A DNA stretch of 19,693 bases from assembly GCA_003240855.1 (NCBI GenBank), contig QFNN01000050.1:1-19693 (forward strand), given 5' to 3'. Of the stretch, positions 1 to 6,827 are shown in pieces. Positions within the stretch are counted from its first letter, which is position 1. Each line of letters opens with the position of its first letter. Below the pieces are notes generated by a model, which worked only from the letters and a program-made list of their open reading frames with translations, did no database searches and had not been told where the DNA came from. A program made the translations under genes and the position numbers. This DNA is from Sphingomonas sanxanigenens. GTDB lineage: Bacteria > Pseudomonadota > Alphaproteobacteria > Sphingomonadales > Sphingomonadaceae.

Positions 1-2
1 GT

Positions 3-407
3 ATGAGGTCGGGGCAGGAGTATAGCGTCGGCTACGTCGCTGACGACCAGCCTCGGTCGGTCAAAGTCTGGAAGCTGATGGATCTGAAGCGTGAATGGAT
101 TGACCCGGTCAAGGTGGATACCCCGCCTTGGACGCAAATCTATTCGCACTCACGAACCGACTGGGTCGATCGCCAGAATGCCAAGCAATGCGCGGCATGC
201 GGGCGGACGGACCGGCCGTGTCACGTCCATCATGTCGATGGGCTGGCCGATGTTAAGCACCACGGTCTAGCAACGATGATGAAGGCTGCACGGGCTCGCA
301 GGACGAAAGTCCTGTGTGACCTTTGCCACGCCGACACCCATCGAGGCCAGTTGCCCGATAGCCGGAACATGAATGGTGTTGTCGCAGCGGAGAGCCGCAT
401 GCAGTGA
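3..407 (+). CDS. Group II intron reverse transcriptase/maturase, C-terminal fragment with HNH endonuclease domain (5' partial)
   Basis: This is the C-terminal end of the intron-encoded protein, which helps the intron fold and splice and nicks target DNA during retrohoming. The frame is open from the left edge of the window, so the ATG at 3 is internal and not the true start. About 134 residues are visible. They contain an HNH-type metal-binding nuclease: CAACG near residue 64, CHVHHVDG near 73-80, and LCDLCHADTHRG near 104-115, giving two Cys-x2-Cys pairs and the HH catalytic core. The reverse transcriptase and maturase X domains lie upstream, outside the window. The stop codon (405-407) falls inside the domain V hairpin, so the last residues (ESRMQ) are encoded by the catalytic RNA itself, an overlap also seen in other bacterial introns. 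Confidence 0.9.
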   Translation: MRSGQEYSVGYVADDQPRSVKVWKLMDLKREWIDPVKVDTPPWTQIYSHSRTDWVDRQNAKQCAACGRTDRPCHVHHVDGLADVKHHGLATMMKAARARRTKVLCDLCHADTHRGQLPDSRNMNGVVAAESRMQ

Positions 408-474
408 AAGCTGCACGTGCGGTTCGGCGGGGGGATCAGGGCTGACTCTCTGAGCAGCACCAATCCTACCCGAC
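392..474 (+). ncRNA. Group II intron domains V and VI (ribozyme core and branch-point domain)
   Basis: Domain V spans about 392-425. The 5' strand GAGCCGCAUG pairs with the 3' strand CGUGCGGUUC, and the hairpin is capped by a GAAA tetraloop at 406-409. The catalytic AGC triad is at 393-395. Domain VI follows: 430-436 pairs with 463-471, leaving U467/A468 bulged, and an inner stem joins 441-444 to 454-457. A468 lies seven bases from the predicted 3' splice site at 474. These are direct pairings that I read by eye; no folding program was run. Confidence 0.88.
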
Positions 475-815
475 TGAGCGAAAACATGGGACCGTGCGAA
501 GCCGACTGTCCCGCTTCCATCCTCGACCTCCTCTCGCCGACCGACAACAAGCATGCGCTCGACTGGCGCGAACGGTGCCGCGCCAACATCGCCCGGCGCG
601 CACGCAAGCTCTCGGACGGCGACCGCATCCGGCTCGAGCAGCCGGTCACCTTCACCGACGGCCACGTCGCGCAGGAGTTCGTGGTCTGCAAACGCCAACG
701 CAGTCTCATGCTGCGCGACCCGGACAACGGCTGCTTTTATCGGATCAGCCGGCTCATGGAGCGGGCCTGGTCGATCGTGCCCGTCACCAAAATCCACAAG
801 ACGGTGTTCGCCTGA
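475..815 (+). pseudogene. Conserved hypothetical protein, 3' exon interrupted by the group II intron
   Basis: The reading frame resumes directly after the intron. The codon split by the intron ends in TG, followed by S-E-N-M-G-P-C-E-A-D-C-P and then ILDLLSPTD, ALDWRERC and IRLEQPVTFTDG. This matches my memory of a conserved alphaproteobacterial plasmid/phage-type hypothetical family (probably the one listed as DUF6927) whose middle reads like K-D-M-x-E-x-M-G-P-C-E. About 113 residues of the C-terminal half are present. The N-terminal half should lie upstream of the intron, outside the window. If the intron still splices, the gene may be functional; if not, it is broken. An internal ATG at 486 could start a short fragment but has no convincing ribosome binding site. 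Function unknown. Confidence 0.75.
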
Positions 816-855
816 GCACCAATCCGTATATCCTCATGATGAAGTGGATCATGTC

Positions 856-1062
856 ATGACAATCGCCATCGAAAGGAACAGCCTGTCGTCAAAGCGCGGA
901 TTGCTCTGCAGCCGCGAGAACGCCTTGCGCGTCGCGGGCCGGATTTTCGATCATTCCCAGGAAAGGGTCAGCATCCTGTGCACCGCGGACCCGCTGCAAC
1001 CCTTCCGTGTGTCGACCGACCCGGCGCCGTCGGGCCTCATCGTGCTCGAAATGGTCGCATGA
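856..1062 (+). CDS. Small hypothetical protein (68 aa)
   Basis: This short frame begins with MTIAIERNSLSSKRG and ends at a TGA that overlaps the next gene's ATG (ATGA at 1059-1062). Such 4-base overlaps are typical of translationally coupled operon genes and are the main reason to accept it. I see no signal peptide, membrane segment or known motif. The middle (ENALRVAGRIFDH) looks like an amphipathic helix, and the C-terminus (SGLIVLEMVA) looks like a strand. There is no strong ribosome binding site before the ATG; GTGGATC at 844-850 is only a weak match. The partner is an exported nuclease, but nothing shows a functional link. Confidence 0.55.
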   Translation: MTIAIERNSLSSKRGLLCSRENALRVAGRIFDHSQERVSILCTADPLQPFRVSTDPAPSGLIVLEMVA

Positions 1063-1565
1063 ACCGCCTTATCGTCCTGGCGCTCCTGCTGTCAGCCTCC
1101 TGCTCGCCCAGCAATGCCGCCGAGGACACCTCGTTCAGCGCCAAGGCGCGCGCCCTCGATGGCGATACGGTCGCCACCGACTTCCGCCTGCTCGGCGTCG
1201 ATGCCTTCGAAAGGCATCAGTTATGCGAACGCGCCGGTGCCTGCTGGGAATGCGGGAAAGCCGCGCAGGATCTCGCCGCGCGCACCTTGGGGGGCGGTGA
1301 CGCGCAGATCATCCTCTCTTCGCACTCGAGCTACGGCCGCCCGGTCGCCACCGTCTCGATAGATGGCAGAGACCTCGGCGAAGTCATGATCTCCGCCGGG
1401 CTCGCCATTCCGCAGCCGCAGTATCTGCGGTCCGATCCCGCACGCTCGGCGCGCTACACGGCGGCGTTCACCGAAGCGCAGCGGCAGCGCGCCGGTGCCT
1501 TCGCCGGAAGCTGGCTGGAACCCGCCCGGTGGCGCCGCGGCGAGCGGCTAACCTGCAAACGCTGA
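1059..1565 (+). CDS. Secreted or lipid-anchored thermonuclease (staphylococcal nuclease fold)
   Basis: The predicted 168-residue protein cleaves nucleic acids outside the cytoplasm. The N-terminus is a signal sequence (MNRLIVLALLLSASC…SNAAED), cut either after NAA by signal peptidase I or at Cys15 as a poor lipobox. The SNase domain follows, with the calcium-binding ALDGDT at 32-37, FRLLGVDAFE at 42-51 (Arg43 and Glu51 matching the catalytic Arg35 and Glu43 of staphylococcal nuclease), and YGR at 92-94 (matching Arg87). Three cysteines (56, 62, 65) replace the usual residues after the first Glu and may form a disulfide or metal site. SNase-like genes are frequent on alphaproteobacterial plasmids. 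The start overlaps the upstream stop by four bases, so expression is probably coupled to it. Confidence 0.88.
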   Translation: MNRLIVLALLLSASCSPSNAAEDTSFSAKARALDGDTVATDFRLLGVDAFERHQLCERAGACWECGKAAQDLAARTLGGGDAQIILSSHSSYGRPVATVSIDGRDLGEVMISAGLAIPQPQYLRSDPARSARYTAAFTEAQRQRAGAFAGSWLEPARWRRGERLTCKR

Positions 1566-1584
1566 GGGCGGGCACCAAACAACC

Positions 1585-1619
1585 GGCGCCGGCCCAAGGG
1601 TAAACCAAGGGCCGGCGCC
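1585..1619. terminator. GC-rich inverted repeat between convergent genes, possible bidirectional terminator
   Basis: A perfect 11-bp inverted repeat (1585-1595 GGCGCCGGCCC with 1609-1619) is separated by a 13-nt loop. It lies in the 80-bp gap between the stop codons of the nuclease gene and the minus-strand gene. The position between convergent genes suggests a terminator, but neither side has a T-run, so intrinsic termination is unproven. Confidence 0.5.
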
Positions 1620-1645
1620 CGACCGAAACGCCGGCCGCGCGTGCT

Positions 1646-2140
1646 TCAGGCGTTCAGCCCGGGATCGGCCCACCAGGATTGACCCTGCTGGAAATCCTCG
1701 GAGGTTGACACGACCGGGCCATCCGGCTCGTCCGCCACATAGGGCCGAACAAGCGGCCGGGCCTTGACCCTGCGGCGATGCATCTCGCCCGCGATCCGTC
1801 CGCGCGCCTCGAGCAGCTCTTCCAGCCATATCAGATCATCGATCATCTCGACCACGCCGCGGCCCGCGAGGCAGAAATAGATACAGCGCTGGAAGTCATC
1901 GCCCGCCGGATTGCTGAGGATCGAGGCCAGCTTGCGCTTGCCGCCCTGTTCGCCCTCGTGGATCCAGCTCACCGCCTCGCGAAGTTCGCGGACGGAATAA
2001 AAGGCGTCCTCGACATGCATGCCGATCGCCGCATTGGCGATCATCCGCCGGGTCGGGCGGTTCTGCTCATCCAGGGCCGCATCGCGCAGCGTCACGTCCA
2101 GATCGAAATGGCCAAAATAGCGGGCGGCGGAATCGGTCAT
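1646..2140 (-). CDS. Hypothetical protein (164 aa)
   Basis: The protein begins MTDSAARYFGHFDLDV and ends WWADPGLNA; I do not recognise the family. The ATG at 2138-2140 was chosen over the in-frame TTG six bases upstream because an AAGGAGA motif lies 6-8 bases before it. The sequence looks soluble, with no signal peptide or membrane helix. It has two acidic, helix-rich stretches: VRELREAVSWIHEGEQ and VVEMIDDLIWLEELLEARG. A segment with three aromatic or Cys residues (RCIYFCLAG) sits between them. The gene is divergent from the TGT/DpdA-like gene, with only 29 bp between the starts, so each promoter probably lies within the other gene's beginning or the two share one control region. Confidence 0.75.
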   Translation of the reverse strand: MTDSAARYFGHFDLDVTLRDAALDEQNRPTRRMIANAAIGMHVEDAFYSVRELREAVSWIHEGEQGGKRKLASILSNPAGDDFQRCIYFCLAGRGVVEMIDDLIWLEELLEARGRIAGEMHRRRVKARPLVRPYVADEPDGPVVSTSEDFQQGQSWWADPGLNA

Positions 2141-2169
2141 CGGCAATCTCCTTTTGCGGGGAACATAAT

Positions 2170-3204
2170 ATGAACACGGGTAGGGTCAAGCGGAGTACGA
2201 TCGCGGTCATGATCGGGCTGCCGCATCTGTCCGAGGGCAAGCTGCTCGATCGGGCGAGGCGGTTGCAGCAGCCCGTCCTGATTTCGGCGAATGCCCTGTC
2301 GCGCTGGTCGAGACGCCGCGGCTGGCGGGAATGGACCGGCTGGTCGTTTCGCCCGCTCGCCAACGCGGCGGGCCTCCACAGCCTCTGCCTCGACAGCGCC
2401 GGGTTCAGCGCGATGGTCACCTACGGCGGCTATCCGTGGACCGTGGACGATTATATCCGCCTTGCGGCGGCTTATCCATTCGGCTGGTGGGCAAGCCTCG
2501 ACTATTGCGTCGAGCATCAGGTCGCCGGCGACCGCGACGAGGTGCTCGACCGCATATCGCGCACCGTCCGGGCCAATATCCAGTGCCGCCTGCGCGGCGA
2601 TGACGAAGGGATCCTCGACACCTTCATGCCAGTCATCCAGGGGCGCCTGCCGTCCGACTATGAGCGCTGCGCCGAGGCCCTATCCTTGACGATCGAGCGG
2701 GCAGGACTGGTCGGCGTCGGATCCATGTGCAAGCGGCCTATCCACGGGCCCGAAGGTCTGATGGCAGTCGTCGATCATCTCGACCGCGTGCTCCCGCGCC
2801 TTACGCGGCTGCACCTTTTCGGTGTGAAAGGGGAAGCGCTCCCCTATCTTTCAGCCTTCCGCCACCGCGTCGCCTCGATCGACAGCCAGGCTTACGGGGT
2901 CGCAGCCAGGACCACGGCAAGGCGCCATAACCTCGCGAAGACCGACGCGGTCGTCGCCGATCATATGGAGCACTGGGTCCACACCCAGCATGCACGCCTG
3001 CGCCAGCCGCAGCGCCAGCTTCCCATGCAGCCGCCGACGCTGGATGCCGGGCCGCCCGACAATCCCTGGGAGGCCGCGATTGCCGAAGCGCGGCAGCAAA
3101 TCCGCGAACTCATCGAATCCGGCGACCTCGATCATGACGAGACCACCGCCCCGTGGATCGAGCAATGGGCTGCCGACATCTATCGCGAGCGCATGACGGG
3201 CTGA
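2170..3204 (+). CDS. TGT/DpdA-like base-exchange enzyme (deazapurine transglycosylase family)
   Basis: This 344-residue protein resembles tRNA-guanine transglycosylase and more closely its DNA-acting relative DpdA, which swaps guanine for a 7-deazaguanine. The family pattern runs through the sequence: VLISANALSRW (36-46), CLDSAGFS (73-80, with the usual first catalytic Asp75 and SAGF for SGGF), SLDYC (109-113), MPVIQG (153-158), VGVGSMCKR (181-189), LHLFGVK (214-220) and SIDSQAYG (236-243, with the second Asp238 where the nucleophile belongs). I see no cysteine after residue 187, so the C-terminal zinc cluster of classical TGT appears absent. No preQ0 synthesis gene or DpdB/C partner is visible, so substrate would come from host pools. 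The start at 2170 is tentative; an ATG at 2209 would remove 13 residues outside the fold. I recall NCBI naming such proteins queuine tRNA-ribosyltransferase-like (DUF7221). Confidence 0.8.
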   Translation: MNTGRVKRSTIAVMIGLPHLSEGKLLDRARRLQQPVLISANALSRWSRRRGWREWTGWSFRPLANAAGLHSLCLDSAGFSAMVTYGGYPWTVDDYIRLAAAYPFGWWASLDYCVEHQVAGDRDEVLDRISRTVRANIQCRLRGDDEGILDTFMPVIQGRLPSDYERCAEALSLTIERAGLVGVGSMCKRPIHGPEGLMAVVDHLDRVLPRLTRLHLFGVKGEALPYLSAFRHRVASIDSQAYGVAARTTARRHNLAKTDAVVADHMEHWVHTQHARLRQPQRQLPMQPPTLDAGPPDNPWEAAIAEARQQIRELIESGDLDHDETTAPWIEQWAADIYRERMTG

Positions 3205-3270
3205 GCATGCCCCGACGGCCGATGCGCACGATGCCTTCCGGGACGACCGCCGCGCAGCCAAAGAAAAGAC

Positions 3271-3327
3271 GGAAAAGGGGAAGGGCGATCGACAGGCGCG
3301 TGAGCACCTGCAGCCCGAGGAACCACT
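3271..3327 (+). promoter_or_regulatory. Purine-tract/hairpin leader, copy 1
   Basis: A 15-nt purine tract (3271-3285, GGAAAAGGGGAAGGG) is followed 7 nt later by a hairpin at 3293-3310. The hairpin is CAGG/CCUG with one C/A mismatch, then GC/GC closed by a GUGA tetraloop. GAGG and the ATG at 3328 follow. Five other genes in the window have the same layout with different stem sequences. Confidence 0.5.
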
Positions 3328-3636
3328 ATGCCCCAACCCTTCATCGTCACCGAGCGGGTTACCGCACGCTCGAACCGCGCCGAGGTGCGCAATCCGATTC
3401 TCACATTGCCCGCAGTCGCACGGCTGCGCGCGCTCGATCCTGAAACACGCGGCGTGCTGCACGACCTGCTCCTCGAACTCCAGCAGGATGCGAGGCAGCG
3501 TGCTGAAGCGAGCTGGCGCAGCCGCAAACCTCCGCTCGCGGCATATTGGGCGGCCTGCGGTGTCTATGCCGGCCATGTTGCGCGCGCGATCGGGCCGCGC
3601 GCCTGTCGGCGCACTGGGTGTGACCGACCGCGCTGA
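3328..3636 (+). CDS. Conserved hypothetical protein (102 aa)
   Basis: The core resembles short conserved hypothetical proteins that I associate with sphingomonad mobile regions: ILTLPAVARLRALDPETRGVL, then HDLLLELQQDARQRAEASWR and PPLAAYWAACGVYAGHVARAI. These look like three amphipathic helices, and the KPPLAAYW…VYAGH segment is the most recognisable part. The tail (GPRACRRTGCDRPR) is Arg/Cys-rich and may be poorly conserved. The ATG at 3328 has GAGG eight bases upstream and ends the purine-tract leader described separately. The protein is small and probably cytoplasmic, with no motif that gives a function. Confidence 0.78.
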   Translation: MPQPFIVTERVTARSNRAEVRNPILTLPAVARLRALDPETRGVLHDLLLELQQDARQRAEASWRSRKPPLAAYWAACGVYAGHVARAIGPRACRRTGCDRPR

Positions 3637-3661
3637 GCGCCAACCTCGCGGCGACACGGAC

Positions 3662-3725
3662 GGGGAGAGGGAAGGGGGGCCGGAGACGCGAGCGGAGGAA
3701 CCGCTCGAGATTCCCGGAGAACCCC
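3662..3725 (+). promoter_or_regulatory. Purine-tract/hairpin leader, copy 2
   Basis: An 18-nt purine tract (3662-3679) is followed 9 nt later by a perfect 7-bp hairpin (3689-3695 CGAGCGG with 3701-3707 CCGCTCG). The five-base loop is AGGAA. Then GGAGAACCCC leads directly into the ATG at 3726. This is the cleanest copy of the leader layout. Confidence 0.55.
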
Positions 3726-4370
3726 ATGACCTATGATGTGGCATTTCGCTACGGCCAGGCGCTCGACCCGAGTGCCCTGTCCACCATCGGCACCACGCTC
3801 CACGCCATCCACGCGGCGATCACCGATTGCCGCAACGCCGGCATCGAGGTCGAAACTGATCCCGCCGTCATCCTGCTCGCCCGCCACCTCATGCAGGTCT
3901 GTTCTGATCGCCCCGCCGATGCCGAACTGCGCCGAGAATGCATGGCCCGGATCGCGGACCTTCGAAACCGGCCCATGCTCAAGACGCTCGCCCTGCGCGG
4001 AGTCGCCTATGACGAACCCGCCAAACGCCTCTTCCATTCCGAAGGCCGCGCCGCGATGCGACGCCTTGCCGACGCGCTCGGCCTCGAAGAAGGCAACTTC
4101 GACATCCGCTCCAACAAGGCGGGGCCCGCCGTGTCGGGCGAGATCACGCTCCACGCCGATATGCTCTGGGTCCAGTTCTCGCTCGGGCCGTTCGGGCCCG
4201 ACCGCGAGGTCTGCTTTCGCAAGGTCCGCGACCGCCAGGACCATATCGGCGAACGCAACTATTGGGCTTCGGTTCGCGAACTGGTCGAGCCCGACCGCTT
4301 TGCCGAGCGCATCCGCCACCATCTCAAACTTCCAGCATCCGTTCCCGCAGCCCCGCGGCTGGTTGCCTGA
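3726..4370 (+). CDS. Conserved hypothetical protein (214 aa)
   Basis: The N-terminal 100 residues are helical and include MTYDVAFRYGQALDPSALST. The C-terminal half has a pattern I recall from plasmid-borne hypothetical proteins: FHSEGRAAMRRLADALGL, NFDIRSNKAGPAVSGEITLH, VQFSLGPFGPDREVCFRKVR and DRQDHIGERNYWA. The AVSGE-TLH strand pair, the REV-FRK strand and the GERNYW motif suggest a mixed alpha/beta domain, but no catalytic signature is clear. GGAG seven to ten bases before the ATG supports the start. It is the first of four closely spaced genes (gaps of 12, -4 and about 100 bases) and is likely co-transcribed with them. Function unknown. Confidence 0.85.
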   Translation: MTYDVAFRYGQALDPSALSTIGTTLHAIHAAITDCRNAGIEVETDPAVILLARHLMQVCSDRPADAELRRECMARIADLRNRPMLKTLALRGVAYDEPAKRLFHSEGRAAMRRLADALGLEEGNFDIRSNKAGPAVSGEITLHADMLWVQFSLGPFGPDREVCFRKVRDRQDHIGERNYWASVRELVEPDRFAERIRHHLKLPASVPAAPRLVA

Positions 4371-4382
4371 CAGGAGAGCTTG

Positions 4383-4835
4383 ATGCGCATATTGCTCACG
4401 CGCACCCGGATCGGCGTCGAAGCGCCGAGCTATTCGTACCGGGTGCATGTCCCCTTCACCGAAATCTCGCTCGAGCGGCAGGCGCTCATCGCGATGCATT
4501 CGGACTACGGCTTCGGCGCCGGACTCCTCGCCCGGCTCCCGGACGTCATCGCGCCGATGACTCACCTGGAAGCCGCACCCGGGCTCGACAAGCATCGGTT
4601 CGGCAAGCTCGTCGACGGCGTCGCCGACCGCGTGGGCGCGGTTCTGCTCGGCGCCATGTTTCCCGAGATGGCCGAACGCGCCGTTCCGTTCCGTCTGGAT
4701 GTACCATCGGCGCCGCCCAACGCGCGCATCATCGCGGAAATCGAGAATCTCTCGGGCCGCTACGAAGCCCTCGCGCGCGAGATCGACAGCCTGGCCGCTT
4801 CCGACCTCGGCTTTCGCGCCGAGGGGGACCGATGA
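4383..4835 (+). CDS. Hypothetical protein (150 aa)
   Basis: The protein starts MRILLTRTRIGVEAPSYSYR. The ATG at 4383 was preferred to the overlapping TTG at 4380 because AGGAGA lies five bases upstream. It begins with beta strands (RILLTRTRIGVEA, YSYRVHVPFTEIS), has a glycine-rich middle (YGFGAGLL) and ends in a long charged helix (ARIIAEIENLSGRYEALAREIDSLAASDL) that could form a coiled coil. No known domain was recognised. Its TGA overlaps the next gene's ATG by four bases (4832-4835), so the two are probably translationally coupled and may work together. Confidence 0.8.
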   Translation: MRILLTRTRIGVEAPSYSYRVHVPFTEISLERQALIAMHSDYGFGAGLLARLPDVIAPMTHLEAAPGLDKHRFGKLVDGVADRVGAVLLGAMFPEMAERAVPFRLDVPSAPPNARIIAEIENLSGRYEALAREIDSLAASDLGFRAEGDR

Positions 4836-6166
4836 TCTCCGAGCGCTTCGACCCCGCCGACGCGGCCACCTGGGTCGCGCGCGGCCGGCGGCCGGGTCAC
4901 GCGGAGATTCTGGCTGACGCCTGGCAGCGCTTTCCGGACCTGTCGAATCCGGCCGATGCGCAAGCGAGAATGGCGCGCATGCGCGAGCGCGCTTTGGCAC
5001 TCCGCCCGGTCATGGAAGCCATGTCGAAAGCGGCAGATGAGCAACGCCAACTCCGCAATTTCGCGTTCACCGAGGAGCGCGTCGGGCGCGGCGAGGGCGA
5101 CGCTCGCGATGAGGCGATCCTGCGGGCGCGCTCGGTCCACGCCTATGACTGGGACCGCTCCGTTCGCTACGCCTCGGGCTGGTATGCGGCCCATGCCGGA
5201 TGGGAGCCGGAAGTCCGGCGGCCCGGGTGCGCGACGCCCGGATCTCTCGCCTACGAACAGGGGTTCTCAGATGGCGGCGGCAATCGCAACGACCTTTTCG
5301 ATACCGCGCGCCGCGCCTTCGAAGCGGCACTGCCAGCTGACGACCCGCCGGTGCCGACAGCCGGCCGACCCCTCCCGAGCGCCTGGCCCAGACCGACCGA
5401 CGAGCCGCTCCCCGCCCGATGGACGCGGCGGCTCCTCATTCTCGGCGCGCCCGAAGCCGGATTGGTCGGCGCGAGTGCAACGCAGCAAACCGATGCCGCG
5501 CTGCTTCTCCCGGCCTTGCGCGACTGTCCCGGATCGGACGAGCTCACCATCATCGTGATCACCGGAGCCGGATTTCATGCACTCGGCGACATCGGCGCGC
5601 CAAGGCCGGCGAGCGAGCCCCTGTGCGGCGTCGACCTGCCGGCGGACCCACGGCTTGGTGCCCAACTGCGCGCCCTCATAGCAGGCCGCGATTTCGACGA
5701 TATCCTTGTCGCGGCCCAGCATGGCTACCTCTCGCTGCTCGATGCCCATGCGAGCGCGCTGCCGCTGTGCCGGACTATGGAGCGCACCCGCAACACCGTC
5801 CTTCAGCAGCGCGGACATTTCCGCATCTGGCTCGACCGTGGACTCGTGGCGGGCGAGAGTCTCGGCGCCGGACACATCCGCTGGGGCAAGGCGACGAAGG
5901 GCCTCACCGGCAAACTCGGCGAGTTCACCGCGCGCTATGCTGGAAAGCAGGCGGGCGGAGGTCATCGTATCATCGTAGAGACGCCGGACGGCCGCCCAGC
6001 CACGGGCTATGTGACGGTCCAGGGCGAACCGCTGCCCCCCGAAACCGTGATTGGCAACCGCGCCCATCTTCGCAAGGCGATGGCGGTCCGCCTCCGCGCC
6101 TTCGGCGGCGCCACCCGGCTCACGGCACAGCCTGCTCCCGATCTCCTCGACCTCGCGGCGGCCTGA
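4832..6166 (+). CDS. Large hypothetical protein (444 aa)
   Basis: The true start is the ATG at 4832, overlapping the upstream stop; the open frame extends further upstream but only as a shadow of neighbouring genes. The N-terminal third is highly charged and helical (ARMARMRERALALRPVMEAM, DEQRQLRNFAFTEERV) and includes an aromatic segment (YDWDRSVRYASGWYAAHAGW). The middle (about 200-300) is alpha/beta, with strands RRLLILGAPEAGLVG and LTIIVITGAGFHALGDIG. The C-terminal part has AGHIRWGKATKGLTGKLGEF, then IIVETPDGRPATGYVTVQG and a final helix of basic residues. I recognise no family and no Walker or nuclease motif. The size, operon position and coupling suggest a conserved element function; what it does is unknown. 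Confidence 0.82.
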   Translation: MISERFDPADAATWVARGRRPGHAEILADAWQRFPDLSNPADAQARMARMRERALALRPVMEAMSKAADEQRQLRNFAFTEERVGRGEGDARDEAILRARSVHAYDWDRSVRYASGWYAAHAGWEPEVRRPGCATPGSLAYEQGFSDGGGNRNDLFDTARRAFEAALPADDPPVPTAGRPLPSAWPRPTDEPLPARWTRRLLILGAPEAGLVGASATQQTDAALLLPALRDCPGSDELTIIVITGAGFHALGDIGAPRPASEPLCGVDLPADPRLGAQLRALIAGRDFDDILVAAQHGYLSLLDAHASALPLCRTMERTRNTVLQQRGHFRIWLDRGLVAGESLGAGHIRWGKATKGLTGKLGEFTARYAGKQAGGGHRIIVETPDGRPATGYVTVQGEPLPPETVIGNRAHLRKAMAVRLRAFGGATRLTAQPAPDLLDLAAA

Positions 6167-6180
6167 TCCAGCGCGCGTGC

Positions 6181-6265
6181 GAGGAGAGGGGGGATGTCCA
6201 GGACATGTGCCGGACGACTGAGCAGCCGGCGCACTCCTTCTTCTTCCACCTATGGGAACCCGTTC
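6181..6265 (+). promoter_or_regulatory. Purine-tract/hairpin leader, copy 3
   Basis: The purine tract GAGGAGAGGGGGGA (6181-6194) is followed 12 nt later by a bulged stem (6207-6213 GTGCCGG with 6226-6234 CCGGCGCAC). A pyrimidine run (6235-6248) and GGGAACCCGTTC precede the ATG at 6266. The pyrimidine run could pair with the purine tract. This copy is less regular than the others. Confidence 0.4.
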
Positions 6266-6799
6266 ATGCCTGAAACCTCCGTCATCTCGCGTCTTCCCGC
6301 TGCCGGCGATGCCGACCTCGTCCGGCAGCTCCCCCACCTGACCATCGCGCTTGGCGAGAGCGAATATCATGCTGCTACGATCCTCGCGTTCGATCCGGAC
6401 GCCCATATCTCGGCCGGGCAACTCGCCGGGCATGACGAGGAGCGTGACCGCCTGCTCGCCGGCGATGCGATTGGCCCTCGCGCCTGGACGATGCTCGCCC
6501 GCGCCTGCCGCGCCCAGCCGGAAAGGCGGGATGACACGGCGTGCCTGGCACAGTTCCTCGCCGAGCGTGCGGTACCGGCCGAACCAGTCCTCGAGCACCG
6601 GATCGGATCGCGCGTCCGCATCAGGCCCCGCCAGCGCATCGGCGGGGATCGCTACGCCGGCCGCGAGGGCGTGATCGTGAAGACGCATTTCGCGGGTTTC
6701 TACGTGAAGCTCGATATGACGCCGCGCGAGCGCAGCCAGAAGACGGAACTCGTCGACACGGCCTATCTCGAAGTCCTGGCTCCGCCCGCTGCCGCCTGA
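6266..6799 (+). CDS. Hypothetical protein with C-terminal KOW/SH3-like domain (177 aa)
   Basis: The C-terminal 60 residues look like a small SH3-type barrel of the KOW kind: RIGSRVRIRPRQRIGGDRYAG, then REGVIVKTHFAGFYVKLD and VDTAYLEVL. Such barrels often bind RNA or proteins. The N-terminal 110 residues (ISRLPAAGDADLVRQLPHLT, AGHDEERDRLLAGDAIGP) are helical and unfamiliar. Two starts are possible. ATG 6194 follows a strong purine run, but that run matches the repeated leader element seen before other genes, where translation begins 57-77 bases further on. I therefore chose ATG 6266, preceded by GGGAACC. Using 6194 would add 24 Ser/Arg-rich residues. Confidence 0.75.
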   Translation: MPETSVISRLPAAGDADLVRQLPHLTIALGESEYHAATILAFDPDAHISAGQLAGHDEERDRLLAGDAIGPRAWTMLARACRAQPERRDDTACLAQFLAERAVPAEPVLEHRIGSRVRIRPRQRIGGDRYAGREGVIVKTHFAGFYVKLDMTPRERSQKTELVDTAYLEVLAPPAAA

Positions 6800-6827
6800 A
6801 CTCCCTCAAACCGATGCCGAGGCTGTC

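Larger units (their letters stand above)
1..474 (+). mobile_element. Group II intron, 3' portion (5' part lies outside the window)
   Basis: A group II intron is a self-splicing, retromobile ribozyme carrying its own maturase gene. Visible here are the last part of the maturase reading frame, a textbook domain V hairpin and a domain VI with a bulged A at 468. The intron should end with the AC at 473-474, which puts the branch-point A at position -7 as expected. The sequence after 474 resumes a host reading frame (…SENMGPCEADCP…), which supports this 3' boundary. The 5' splice site, exon-binding sites and domains I-III are outside the window, so splicing competence cannot be judged. The boundary is well supported; the intron class is not assigned. 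Confidence 0.9.

Noticed and set aside
2851..3744. 297-codon open frame on the minus strand
   Set aside because: It covers the end of the DpdA-like gene, the 3328 gene and two leader elements, and its translation is Arg/Ser/Pro-rich without motifs.
3564..5000. 478-codon open frame on the minus strand
   Set aside because: It runs opposite several plus-strand genes that have good ribosome binding sites and coupled starts. Long antisense frames are expected in GC-rich DNA, and its Arg/Ala/Gly-rich translation resembles no protein.
6194..6265. ATG 6194 as start of the KOW-like gene
   Set aside because: The purine run before it matches the leader element found at five other genes, where the start lies further downstream, and the extra residues are Ser/Arg-rich without conserved character. 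It is not excluded.
5267..6688. 473-codon open frame on the minus strand
   Set aside because: It is antisense to the 4832-6166 gene and the KOW-like gene and has low-complexity composition without domain patterns.
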